A stretch of DNA of 51,959 nucleotides from the NCBI RefSeq assembly GCF_015234515.1, contig NZ_JADGMY010000005.1, forward strand, positions 1 to 51,959, read 5' to 3'. The DNA comes from Cellulomonas sp. (GTDB taxonomy: Bacteria > Actinomycetota > Actinomycetes > Actinomycetales > Cellulomonadaceae). Positions 17,709-25,799 of the stretch are shown here, one piece after another (the stretch's first letter is position 1; every line of letters begins with the position of its first letter). Below the pieces are notes generated by a model. That model was not told the origin of the DNA, made no database searches, and worked only from the letters and a program-made list of their open reading frames with translations. Made by a program: the position numbers and the translations under genes.

Positions 17709-18992
17709 TCAGGGCGTCGGGTGGCGCGCGTCGTAGTCCCAGAACGTGCGCTGCGCCCGCACCAGAACCCACAGCAGCACGACGCACGCGGCCCCGCCGA
17801 TCACCGCCGCACCACCCTCGCCCACGCGCGTCGACAGGGCGCCGAGCACCAGCTCGCCCAGGCGCGGGCCGCCCGCGACGACGACGACGAACACGCCCTG
17901 CAGGCGGCCGCGCATGTGGTCGGGGGTCGCGGTCTGCAGGATGGTCTGCCGGAACACCGACGAGACCGCGTCCGACGCCCCGGCCAGCGCGAGCGTCACC
18001 ACCGCGAGCGCCAGCGCGACCGGCAGCACGCCGTCGGGCGTCGTGCGGCCGGCGGTGACGAGGACGGCCCCGAAGGCGACGATCGACAGGCCCCACGCTG
18101 TGATCGCGCCGGCGATGACGCGTCCCTGCCAGCGCACGCGCGCCAGACCACCGGAGAACAGGCCCGCGAGGATGCCGCCGGCGGCGATCGCAGCGGTCAG
18201 GACGCCCGTGGTCGTCTCGCCGCCGCCGAGGTAGAGGACACCCACGGCGGGGAACAGCACGCGCGGCATGGCGGTCACCATCGCGACGACGTCCACGAGG
18301 AACGTCATCCGCACGTTCGGCTGCGTGCCGAGGTAGCGCAGGCCGTCGACCACGGACCCCAGGCCGAGGCGCCGGCGGCGGTCGTCGGACGGCTCGGGCG
18401 GGACGGGCGGGAGCCGCAGCAGCGCCGCGAGCGCGAACGTGAACAGCACGGCGTCCACGGCGTACGCCCACACGTACCCGATGCCCGCCACGAGGGCGGC
18501 CCCGGTCAGCGGGCCCACCGTCAGCGCGACGTTCCAGCCCATGGTCTGCAGCGCGTTGGCCGCGGGCATGAGGCGCGCCTCGAGCAGCCGCGGGATGATC
18601 GCCGACCGCGCGGGCGAGTTCACGGCACCCGCGGCCGACTGCACCGCCACGAGGGCGTACAGCACGCCCACGTGCTCGTTGCCGACCGTGGCCTGCGCGA
18701 CGAGCGCGAGCACGGCCACCCAGGACACGACGGACGCGACGACGGCGACCTTCCGGCGGTCGTAGTGGTCGACGAGCGCACCGCCGTACAGGCCGAACAC
18801 GATCAGCGGCACGAGCGCGCAGATCCCGAGCACGCCGACGGCCAGCGTGGACGCGGTCAGCGCGTAGACCTGCAGCCCCACCGCGACGACGGTCAGCTGC
18901 GACCCCAGGTTCGCGACCGACAGGCCCAGCCACAGGCGGCGGAACGCGGGGCTGACCCGCACCGGGGTCAGGTCGACGAGCAGCGAACGCAC
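17709..18992 (-). CDS. MFS exporter (EntS/enterobactin-exporter-like)
   Basis: A 427-aa protein with about 12 membrane helices. The N-terminus VSPAFRRLWLGLSVANLGSQ and the loop YGGALVDHYDRRKV are typical of the MFS_3/EntS group that exports siderophores or drugs. MRGRLQGVF, a conserved motif of this group, lies in the second half. The GTG at 18992 is supported by TAGGGT 6 nt upstream. It stands alone, convergent with fic and 27 bp from its stop. The substrate is unknown. Confidence 0.85.
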   Translation of the reverse strand: MRSLLVDLTPVRVSPAFRRLWLGLSVANLGSQLTVVAVGLQVYALTASTLAVGVLGICALVPLIVFGLYGGALVDHYDRRKVAVVASVVSWVAVLALVAQATVGNEHVGVLYALVAVQSAAGAVNSPARSAIIPRLLEARLMPAANALQTMGWNVALTVGPLTGAALVAGIGYVWAYAVDAVLFTFALAALLRLPPVPPEPSDDRRRRLGLGSVVDGLRYLGTQPNVRMTFLVDVVAMVTAMPRVLFPAVGVLYLGGGETTTGVLTAAIAAGGILAGLFSGGLARVRWQGRVIAGAITAWGLSIVAFGAVLVTAGRTTPDGVLPVALALAVVTLALAGASDAVSSVFRQTILQTATPDHMRGRLQGVFVVVVAGGPRLGELVLGALSTRVGEGGAAVIGGAACVVLLWVLVRAQRTFWDYDARHPTP

Positions 18993-18998
18993 CGCAGC

Positions 18999-19004
18999 AC
19001 CCTA
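18999..19004 (-). promoter_or_regulatory. -10 hexamer of the MFS exporter gene
   Basis: TAGGGT (minus strand) lies 6 nt before the GTG at 18992; leaderless layout. Confidence 0.5.
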
Positions 19005-19066
19005 CGTTGCTCGGGGCAACCGCCCGCGGGCGGGAACGGCCTGCGGGCCCGGGGCGGCCGGGGCCG

Positions 19067-19567
19067 TCAGACGAGCGCGGCGAGCGCGTCCGCGACGACG
19101 CGGTCGGCCGGACCCGCGACGGGCACGACCACGCCGTCCTCGTCCGGGCCGAGGGGCTCGAGGGTCGCGAGCTGGGACTCGAGCAGGCTCGGGGGCATCC
19201 AGTGACCGCTGCGGAGCGTGATCCGCTCGCGCAGGGCGTCGGCGGGCACGTCGAGCAGCACGAAGCGCACGCGCCCGTGCGCCTCGCTCAGCACGTCGCG
19301 GTAGGCACGGCGCAGCGCGGAGCACGCGACCACCGTGGAGGTGCCGGCCGCCGCGTGGGCGCTCATGGCGTCGCGCACGATCTGCAGCCAGGGCCACCGG
19401 TCGTCGTCGTCGAGGGGGGTCCCGGCGGTCATCTTGGCGACGTTGACCTCCGGGTGCAGGTCGTCACCCTCGAGGAACGGGCGGGCGAGCCGGTCGGCCA
19501 CCGCCTGCCCCACGGTCGACTTGCCGGTTCCCGACACACCCATGACCACCACGTGCTCGACGTCCAC
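19067..19567 (-). CDS. gntK: Gluconokinase
   Basis: A 166-aa P-loop kinase that phosphorylates gluconate to 6-phosphogluconate, feeding the pentose phosphate pathway. It starts VDVEHVVVMGVSGTGKST (Walker A). It continues with EGDDLHPEVNVAKMTAGTPL, the substrate-binding signature of GntK, then DDDRWPWL and ACSALRRAYRD. LRSGHWMPPSLLESQ is the C-terminal signature. The length is normal. The GTG at 19567 is preferred over a long upstream open frame because the protein then starts at the P-loop strand, with CAGGGT 6 nt upstream. No gluconate permease gene is adjacent. Confidence 0.93.
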   Translation of the reverse strand: MDVEHVVVMGVSGTGKSTVGQAVADRLARPFLEGDDLHPEVNVAKMTAGTPLDDDDRWPWLQIVRDAMSAHAAAGTSTVVACSALRRAYRDVLSEAHGRVRFVLLDVPADALRERITLRSGHWMPPSLLESQLATLEPLGPDEDGVVVPVAGPADRVVADALAALV

Positions 19568-19573
19568 GCGCCT

Positions 19574-19579
19574 ACCCTG
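19574..19579 (-). promoter_or_regulatory. -10-like hexamer of gntK
   Basis: CAGGGT lies 6 nt before the GTG at 19567. It departs from TANNNT at the first base but keeps the invariant A and T and the leaderless spacing. Confidence 0.35.
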
Positions 19580-19597
19580 CCATCCCCGGAGCCCGGG

Positions 19598-19637
19598 GCC
19601 GGCCGGGACCCGGCGCACGCGCGGGGTCCCGGCCGGC
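19598..19637 (-). terminator. Hairpin terminator after the YtxH gene
   Basis: A perfect 14-bp inverted repeat (GCCGGCCGGGACCC at 19598-19611 and its complement at 19624-19637) with a 12-nt loop lies directly downstream of the YtxH stop and upstream of the gntK promoter. It separates the two transcripts. Confidence 0.65.
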
Positions 19638-19644
19638 GGGTGCG

Positions 19645-19989
19645 TCAGGCGCGACGGGTCTCCGGGTTGGCGTCGTCGGCGTCGACCAGCGGGCCGTCGG
19701 TCGGCTCCCACGACGACGTGTCGTACGACCGCTCGCCGTCCGACTCGTCCGACGAGCCGGAGAACCTCGACTTCGCCGTCGACACCGCCTTGTCCTTCAG
19801 GGCGCCGCCCTGCGTCTTCGCGAACTCCGTGGTCGCCCGCTCGGCGTCGTGGACGTAGCCCTGCACGCGGGGGTCGTTCCACGTGTCCGACGCCCAGGTC
19901 TTGATCTTCTCGAACTGCTGACGGCCGGCGCGGGTACCCAGCAGGTAGCCGACCCCGGCGCCGAGCACGAACGTGAGCTTGCCCTTCAT
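19645..19989 (-). CDS. YtxH-domain small membrane-associated protein
   Basis: A 114-aa protein beginning MKGKLTFVLGAGVGYLLGTR, a glycine-rich membrane helix typical of the YtxH family, followed by a charged amphipathic region and an acidic tail. YtxH-like proteins are linked to envelope or general stress in firmicutes and are common in actinobacteria without a defined role. The ATG at 19989 has a strong AAGGAGGA. A longer upstream frame was rejected because it lacks these signals. Confidence 0.85.
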   Translation of the reverse strand: MKGKLTFVLGAGVGYLLGTRAGRQQFEKIKTWASDTWNDPRVQGYVHDAERATTEFAKTQGGALKDKAVSTAKSRFSGSSDESDGERSYDTSSWEPTDGPLVDADDANPETRRA

Positions 19990-20246
19990 GGGTGTCCTCC
20001 TTCGCACCGGCCGCTGCGGACCGGTGGTCGTGTGGTCGTACGAGGGCGGGCGGGCGGACCGGTGCGGCAGCGGGTCGTCGCCCCACCGGGCCACGTCGCC
20101 GGAGGCACCGAGCGTAGGGCCGCGACGGTCCGCCCGCGCGGTGAGCGCCGTGGGCGCCGGGCCCCGGCCTCGACGCGCGGCGACGGCAGGGCGGCGCAAG
20201 ACTGACGAGCAGACCGGCCGCCCGGCCGGCTGACCCGGAGGCTGCC

Positions 20247-21638
20247 ATGGTCGCCACCTCGCCCGCCCCCACCCCGGCGCTCAAGCGCTCGGTCGGCCGC
20301 CGGATGCTGCTGGTCTTCGTCATCGGCGACATCCTCGGCGCCGGCATCTACGCGCTCACCGGCAAGGTCGCCGGACAGGTCGGCGGTGCCATCTGGATCC
20401 CGTTCGTCCTCGCGTTCGGGCTCGCGGCGCTGACGGCCACCGCGTACGCCGAGCTCGTCGGCCGCTACCCCCGCGCCGCCGGGGCCGCGGTGTACGCGCA
20501 GCGCGCGTTCGGGCGGCCCTTCGTGACGTTCCTCGTGGCGTTCGCCGTGCTCATGAGCGGCATCACGAGCGCGAGCGCGGCGGCACGGGCCTTCGGCGGT
20601 GACTACCTGGCCGAGCTGGTCACCGTCCCCACGCTCGTCGCCGCCTGGGTCTTCGTGCTGGTCATCGCCGTGGTCAACGCCGTCGGCGTCTCGGAGTCCG
20701 TGCGCGTGAACCTCGCGCTGACGGTGATCGAGGTGACGGGCCTCGCCGTGATCCTCGTCATCGGCGCGCGCGCGTTCCTGTCCGGCGAGGGCGACCCGGG
20801 CAGGGCCATGACGCTCAGCAGCGACGGACCGGTGTGGATGGCCGTGCTGGGCGGCACCGCCCTGGCCTTCTACGCCCTGCTCGGGTTCGAGGACTCCGTC
20901 AACCTGGCCGAGGAGTGCCAGCACCCGCGCAGCGACTTCCCGCGCGCGCTGTTCGGCGGCATCCTCGTCGCCGGCGTGATCTACCTCGCGGTCGCGTTCA
21001 CGACGTCGATGCTGGTGGACACCGCGACGCTCGCCGAGTCCACCGGCCCGCTGCTGGAGGTGGTGCGGGTCGCGGGCCTGGTGTTCCCGCCGTGGCTGTT
21101 CGCGGTCATCGCGCTCGTCGCGGTGTCGAACACCGCGCTCATCAACATGATCATGGCGTCCCGCGTGGTCTACGGGATGTCGCGCGAGGGCATCGTGCCG
21201 GGGTGGCTGGGCCGCGTGGACCGCCGCCGCCGGACGCCCTGGGTGGCGATCGCCTTCACGACCGTCGTCGCGCTCACCCTCGTCAGCACGGGCGACCTGT
21301 CGGGCCTCGCGGACACCACCGTGCTGCTCCTGCTGCTCGTCTTCGCCGTGGTCAACGTCTCGGTGCTCGTGCTGCGGCGACGCCCGGAGGACCGCGACGC
21401 CCGGATCGACGGCGACGGCCCGCGCGGCTTCCGGGCACCTACGTGGGCGCCCGTCCTGGGTGCGGTCGTGTCGCTCGTCCTGGCGTCCCCGCTCACGGGA
21501 CGGTCGTTCGACGTGTACGCGCGCGCCGGGCTGCTGCTCGGCATCGGCGTCGTGCTGTACGTCGTCAACCGGCTGTTCGTCGGACCCGCCCGGCAGGCGG
21601 AGGCGATCGACGCCTCCGCCGCGACCGAGTCGTCCTGA
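20247..21638 (+). CDS. APC-family amino acid permease
   Basis: A 463-aa integral membrane protein with about 12 helices. GDILGAGIYALTGKVAGQVG in helix 1 is the unwound glycine-containing substrate segment of the APC superfamily, and YPRAAGAAVYAQRAFG follows in the loop after helix 2. GFEDSVNLAEECQHP in helix 6 matches cationic-amino-acid/YfnA-type permeases. The second half keeps ASRVVYGMSREG. The start ATG has CGGAGG at good spacing. It lies 25 bp upstream of the antiporter gene and probably shares its transcript. Substrate specificity is not predicted. Confidence 0.9.
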   Translation: MVATSPAPTPALKRSVGRRMLLVFVIGDILGAGIYALTGKVAGQVGGAIWIPFVLAFGLAALTATAYAELVGRYPRAAGAAVYAQRAFGRPFVTFLVAFAVLMSGITSASAAARAFGGDYLAELVTVPTLVAAWVFVLVIAVVNAVGVSESVRVNLALTVIEVTGLAVILVIGARAFLSGEGDPGRAMTLSSDGPVWMAVLGGTALAFYALLGFEDSVNLAEECQHPRSDFPRALFGGILVAGVIYLAVAFTTSMLVDTATLAESTGPLLEVVRVAGLVFPPWLFAVIALVAVSNTALINMIMASRVVYGMSREGIVPGWLGRVDRRRRTPWVAIAFTTVVALTLVSTGDLSGLADTTVLLLLLVFAVVNVSVLVLRRRPEDRDARIDGDGPRGFRAPTWAPVLGAVVSLVLASPLTGRSFDVYARAGLLLGIGVVLYVVNRLFVGPARQAEAIDASAATESS

Positions 21639-21663
21639 CCAGGGCCCTGCCGTGAGGTGATGC

Positions 21664-23394
21664 ATGGACGACCCGGTCGTGTTCGCCGTCCTCGCCGTCC
21701 TGGTGATCGTGGCCGTCACGTCGTTCGCCCCCCGTGTGGGGGTCGCCGCGCCGCTGCTGCTCGTGCTCATCGGCATGGGTGTGAGCCTGCTGCCGTTCGT
21801 TCCGGCGATCGAGGTCGAGCCCGAGCTGATCCTCGCCGTCGTGCTGCCGCCCCTGCTGTACTCGTCGGCCACCAACATGCCGACCATGGACTTCCGGCGG
21901 GACCTGCGGACGATCTCCGCGTTCTCCGTCGTGCTGGTGGTGGTGTCCGCGGTCGTCGTCGGGTTCGTCCTGGACGGGCTCGTGCCGGGGATGGGCCTGG
22001 CGACCGGCATCGCGGTCGGCGCCGTCGTCAGCCCCACCGACGCGGTCGCGACGTCGATCGTCCGCAAGGCCGGCGTCTCACCGCGCATCGTCACCGTGCT
22101 GGAGGGCGAGTCGCTGCTCAACGACGCGTCCGCGCTGGTGCTGCTGCGCTCGGCGATCGTCGCGACGGCCGGCACGGTGTCGCTGTGGGGCGTCGCCGGG
22201 GACTTCGTGTACGCCGTGGTCGTCGCGGTCCTCGTCGGGTACGTCGTGGGACGCCTGCACGTCTGGGCACGCGGCCACCTGAGCCAGACGACGTCGAACG
22301 TCGCGCTGTCGTTCGTCGTGCCGTTCGTGGCGTTCCTGCCCGCGGAGCACCTGGGCGCCTCGGGGCTCGTCGCGGCGGTGACCGCGGGACTGGTCACCGG
22401 GTCGGCCGCGCCGCGCGCGCTGCGGGCCCGGGACCGCGTCACCGAGCACGCGGTGTGGCGCACGATCGAGCTGCTGCTCGAGGGTGCGGTGTTCCTCGTC
22501 ATGGGCCTCGAGGTGTTCGCCCTGGTGGAGGACGTGGAGCACGCGCACGGCAGCGTGTGGACGGCTCTCGGGCTCGGCGCGGTCACCGCGACGCTCGTCG
22601 TCGCGCTGCGGTCCGTGTTCGTCGCGTGGTCGGTGTGGGAGCTCTCGCGCCGGGCCGACCGCACCCCGCAGGTGCGGGACTGGTTGACGCACGCCCAGGC
22701 GCGCCTGGACGCGGGCGAGGCGGTGTCACCACCGGCCGCCGGGCGGCGCGGCCGCGCCGGGCGCAAGCCCGCGCAGGGCCCCGAGGCACGCAGGCGCGTG
22801 CGCCGGCGCATCGCCGACATCGACTACCTGACGGCCGAGCGGTTCGGGCCGCGCGAGGGGGTCGTGCTGGTCTGGGCGGGCATGCGGGGCGTCGTGACGC
22901 TGGCAGCGGCGCAGTCCCTGCCGTCGGACACCCCCCAGCGGTCGCTCCTCGTCCTGGTCGCGTTCGTCGTCGCGGCCGGCACGCTGCTCGTCCAGGGCGC
23001 CACGCTGCCGTGGGTCGTGCGACGCCTGGACCTGACCGGCCGCGAGGAGGACGACGGCGAGGCGCTCGCCGCGCTGCACGGTGAGCTGCGGCGGGCCGCG
23101 GTCGAACGCCTCGACGACCCGCGCCTGCGGCAGCCCGACGGCACGCCGTACCCGCCGTCCGCGATCGAGCAGGTGCGCGAGCGGGTGATCGCGCTCGACA
23201 CGGCGGCCGAGGAGGATGCCGAGCTGGCCGCGCGCGACCGGGCCACCGACCTGCGGCTGCAGGTGCTCGTCCTGCAGGCACAGCGTGCCGAGCTGCTGCA
23301 CCTGCGCGACCTCGGCACGTACCCGTCGGCGGCGCTGGGGCGCGCGCTGGCGGAGCTCGACGCCGTGCAGATCGGGCTCGAGCTGCGGTCGTGA
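21664..23394 (+). CDS. CPA1-family Na+/H+ antiporter
   Basis: A 576-aa protein with about 12 membrane helices and a ~120-residue cytosolic C-terminus. VSPTDAVATSIVRK contains the TDA part of the ion-binding unwound helix, and GESLLNDASALVL carries the essential ND pair of CPA1 antiporters. WAGMRGVVTLAAAQSLP is the conserved arginine-containing helix. A charged cytosolic loop (about 345-390) interrupts the membrane part. The start ATG follows GTGAGGTG. It probably exports Na+ (or K+) in exchange for protons. It is likely co-transcribed with the permease gene upstream. Confidence 0.92.
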   Translation: MDDPVVFAVLAVLVIVAVTSFAPRVGVAAPLLLVLIGMGVSLLPFVPAIEVEPELILAVVLPPLLYSSATNMPTMDFRRDLRTISAFSVVLVVVSAVVVGFVLDGLVPGMGLATGIAVGAVVSPTDAVATSIVRKAGVSPRIVTVLEGESLLNDASALVLLRSAIVATAGTVSLWGVAGDFVYAVVVAVLVGYVVGRLHVWARGHLSQTTSNVALSFVVPFVAFLPAEHLGASGLVAAVTAGLVTGSAAPRALRARDRVTEHAVWRTIELLLEGAVFLVMGLEVFALVEDVEHAHGSVWTALGLGAVTATLVVALRSVFVAWSVWELSRRADRTPQVRDWLTHAQARLDAGEAVSPPAAGRRGRAGRKPAQGPEARRRVRRRIADIDYLTAERFGPREGVVLVWAGMRGVVTLAAAQSLPSDTPQRSLLVLVAFVVAAGTLLVQGATLPWVVRRLDLTGREEDDGEALAALHGELRRAAVERLDDPRLRQPDGTPYPPSAIEQVRERVIALDTAAEEDAELAARDRATDLRLQVLVLQAQRAELLHLRDLGTYPSAALGRALAELDAVQIGLELRS

Positions 23395-23414
23395 CCGGCG
23401 CCCGGCTCCCGGCG

Positions 23415-23732
23415 TCAGAGGCCCGGGCGGGGCAGGTCGGCGAGCCAGGCGCGCACGGTCGCCTCGGCGCCGTGCAGGAGCTCCAGCACCGACGCCTGCG
23501 CGGCTGGGTCGTCGTGCAGGAGCCCGGCGACGACGCCCACGGCGGCGGCCGTCGTCAGCAGCGCGAGCGCCACGTCGCGGACGACGTGCCCGCGGCGGGC
23601 GGTGCCGTGCCGTGCCGTGGTGCCGCCGGAGCGCGTGTGCTGCGGCGGGCGCACCCACCCGGGGTCACGCGCGTGGTGCGCGGTCGCACGCCGGGGACGG
23701 CCCTGTCCGCGGCGGTCGACGATGGTCGCCAT
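23415..23732 (-). CDS. Small single-helix membrane protein
   Basis: A 105-aa hypothetical protein. About 50 basic, disordered residues precede one membrane helix (VALALLTTAAAVGVVAGLL) and a short C-terminal helix ending ADLPRPGL. No family is recognised. Support for the gene comes from TATTTT, a near-perfect -10, exactly 6 nt before the ATG at 23732, and from consistent codon bias. It converges on the antiporter gene with 20 bp between stops. Confidence 0.6.
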   Translation of the reverse strand: MATIVDRRGQGRPRRATAHHARDPGWVRPPQHTRSGGTTARHGTARRGHVVRDVALALLTTAAAVGVVAGLLHDDPAAQASVLELLHGAEATVRAWLADLPRPGL

Positions 23733-23738
23733 CCGGGC

Positions 23739-23744
23739 AAAATA
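23739..23744 (-). promoter_or_regulatory. -10 hexamer of the small membrane protein gene
   Basis: TATTTT lies 6 nt before the ATG at 23732. The rest of the gap to 23966 shows no recognisable gene. Confidence 0.5.
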
Positions 23745-23966
23745 GACAGATCACCCACGGGGCGCACCCCTCCCACGGCGAGTTGCCTGCAGACTCACCT
23801 GGACGAGTGACCTGCTCGACACGTCCGCCGAGCTCGCCCCGAACGGTGACGTGTGGTCCGGGTCCGCCGTGCGCGACGACCGCGCGTCACCCGACCCGGA
23901 CCCGCGTCCGCTGCCGTAACGGCACCCTGCCGCCACGGCACCAGCGACGGGCGGGCCCGCCGACGC

Positions 23967-25799
23967 TCACGGCGGCGTCGGGACCGTCGCCGGGTCGATG
24001 CCCGCGGCGAGCTCCGCGGGCGTCGCGTCGACCTGGAAGTGCATCGAGTCGTGCGACGTGCGCCACCGGCCGCCCCACGCCCACACCCGGTGCCCCTCGC
24101 GCGTGCGGACCGCCTCGACCGCCGCGACCTGCTCGGGAGTGAGGACCGTGTCGGCGGTGCCGGCCGCGACCTCGGCGGCGCGCTGCTCGACCGTCGCGGC
24201 CGTCGCGAACCGGACCGGTGCGGTCGTCCGCAGCCGGTGCGGGTTCCACGCCGGGTCCACGTCGACCGCCGTTCCGTAGCTGTGCAGCGAGGCCACGGTC
24301 GTGCCGGCGATGCTGCGGCACGTGTAGGCCCACGTGCGACGGGCCCGGTAGCCGGTGGCGCGCAGCGCGGCGTCGAGCGCGGCGTACGCGTCGACCGCGA
24401 GCGGGTTGACGGGTGTGGTGTGGCTCAGCACCCGCACGCGCACCATGAGCGCGTCGGCGCAGCGGTACGCGGCCCACGCGGCGCGCAGCTCGGCCGTCGT
24501 GCGGGCCCGGCCCGCGGCCGGGGGCGGGCCGGGCGGCACGGGCGCAGGGGGTGCAGGGGCGGGGGGTGCAGGCGCCGGGACGGGCGGTCCGGGCCTGCCG
24601 GGCAGCGGGCGTCCCGCGGCGTCGACGACGTCGGCTCCGGCGTCCGCGAGCAGCCGCCACCCGAACGTCCGGGGGATCAGGCCGTGCTCGACCGTCGTCT
24701 CCTCCACCCGGTACCAGCGGCGCACCGCCACCGGGACGACGGACGCCAGGGCCGCCGCGAACGCCGTCGCGTGCCCGGTCACCTGAGGGTGCCGGTGCCA
24801 GAGCACCCGCAGCGCGGACGCGGGCGGCGTCCCGGTGCCGTCGCGGGCCACGTGCCGGGCTGCCCACGCACGGACCTGCGTCGGCGTGCCGTACGTCGTG
24901 TCGAACAGGTGGATCTCGTCGGGGTCGGCGCCGGCGGCGAGCACCCGCTCGACCGCCGCGCCGCCCCCGGAGTGCGCGGTCAGGACGAGTCGTCCGCGGG
25001 TCAGGCCGGGCAGGCCCGTGGCCGACGCCAGCTCACGCACGGCCACCTGCACCAGGTCGTCCAACGCGCCGGGACGTGCCAGCGCGGGGAAGTCGAAGCC
25101 GTCGCCGCCGGCACCACCGAACCATCGACCCCGTGGCAGCACGGCCAGCGTGGCGGTGGCGCGGCCGGGGGTGCCGGTGACGGGGTCCTGCCAGTCGAGG
25201 CCGGCGATCCGCTCCTTGTCCGCGAGGCGCATCGCGGCGCGCTGCCCGGAGTACCCGTGCAGGTGCACGACGACGTCGACGCGGGTCGCCCCTGCGGGCA
25301 GCGCCGTCCAGCGCAGCACGAGGTCGGGCGGGGCGCCGCCGTGCGCGCGCAGGAGGGCGACCGTCGCGACCTCGCGGCGGCCCGCCGCCGCACCGACCGC
25401 GGGCACGGGTCCGGGTGGCGACGGCGCGGGTGGCGGCGGCCCGGGTGGCGCGGGTGGGACCGGCCGCGGCGGCACACGCCCCGGCGCGGCCGCCGCGTCG
25501 AGCGCCGCCCACGTGCGCGGTCCGACGACGCCGTCGTGGTCCGCTGGGGTCGTCGGCATCGCCACCACCTGGAAGGCGCGCACGGCCGCGGCGGTTCGGG
25601 GGCCGAGGACGCAGTCCTCGGTCAGCGGCGTGCCGGGCACGGCCAGCGCGTTGAGCCGACGCTGCACGTCGCGCACGGCGGGGTGCACGGCCCCGGTCCG
25701 CAGCAGCCGCGGGCGCCCCTCCGGGGGCACCGGCACGTCCGGGCAGGGGCCGACCGCCTCGGCCGGCAGCACCTGCGTCGTCGCCAGGTCGCCGGTCAC
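23967..25799 (-). CDS. Peptidoglycan-binding / serine-hydrolase-like / M15 peptidase multidomain protein
   Basis: A 610-aa protein, last gene of the SARP operon. Residues about 38-105 form a peptidoglycan-binding domain (HPAVRDVQRRLNALA, GVVGPRTWAAL). A Pro-rich linker leads to an alpha/beta-hydrolase-like domain (about 145-440) with nucleophile motif LVLTAHSGGGAAV (S277) and HLHGYSG. After a second Pro/Ala linker comes a zinc peptidase of the M15 type with SLHSYGTAVDVD (H506, D513) and SMHFQVD (H587), the three zinc ligands. No signal peptide is visible. The GTG start at 25799 overlaps the preceding TGA (GTGA), so translation is coupled. A longer upstream frame only shadows the previous gene. 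Cell-wall peptide cleavage is expected for the M15 part. Confidence 0.85.
   Translation of the reverse strand: MTGDLATTQVLPAEAVGPCPDVPVPPEGRPRLLRTGAVHPAVRDVQRRLNALAVPGTPLTEDCVLGPRTAAAVRAFQVVAMPTTPADHDGVVGPRTWAALDAAAAPGRVPPRPVPPAPPGPPPPAPSPPGPVPAVGAAAGRREVATVALLRAHGGAPPDLVLRWTALPAGATRVDVVVHLHGYSGQRAAMRLADKERIAGLDWQDPVTGTPGRATATLAVLPRGRWFGGAGGDGFDFPALARPGALDDLVQVAVRELASATGLPGLTRGRLVLTAHSGGGAAVERVLAAGADPDEIHLFDTTYGTPTQVRAWAARHVARDGTGTPPASALRVLWHRHPQVTGHATAFAAALASVVPVAVRRWYRVEETTVEHGLIPRTFGWRLLADAGADVVDAAGRPLPGRPGPPVPAPAPPAPAPPAPVPPGPPPAAGRARTTAELRAAWAAYRCADALMVRVRVLSHTTPVNPLAVDAYAALDAALRATGYRARRTWAYTCRSIAGTTVASLHSYGTAVDVDPAWNPHRLRTTAPVRFATAATVEQRAAEVAAGTADTVLTPEQVAAVEAVRTREGHRVWAWGGRWRTSHDSMHFQVDATPAELAAGIDPATVPTPP

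Noticed and set aside
23800..23919. Short coding-like frame (DLLDTSAELAPNGDVW)
   Set aside because: No start codon or Shine-Dalgarno sequence and only about 38 codons; possibly a relic but too weak to annotate.
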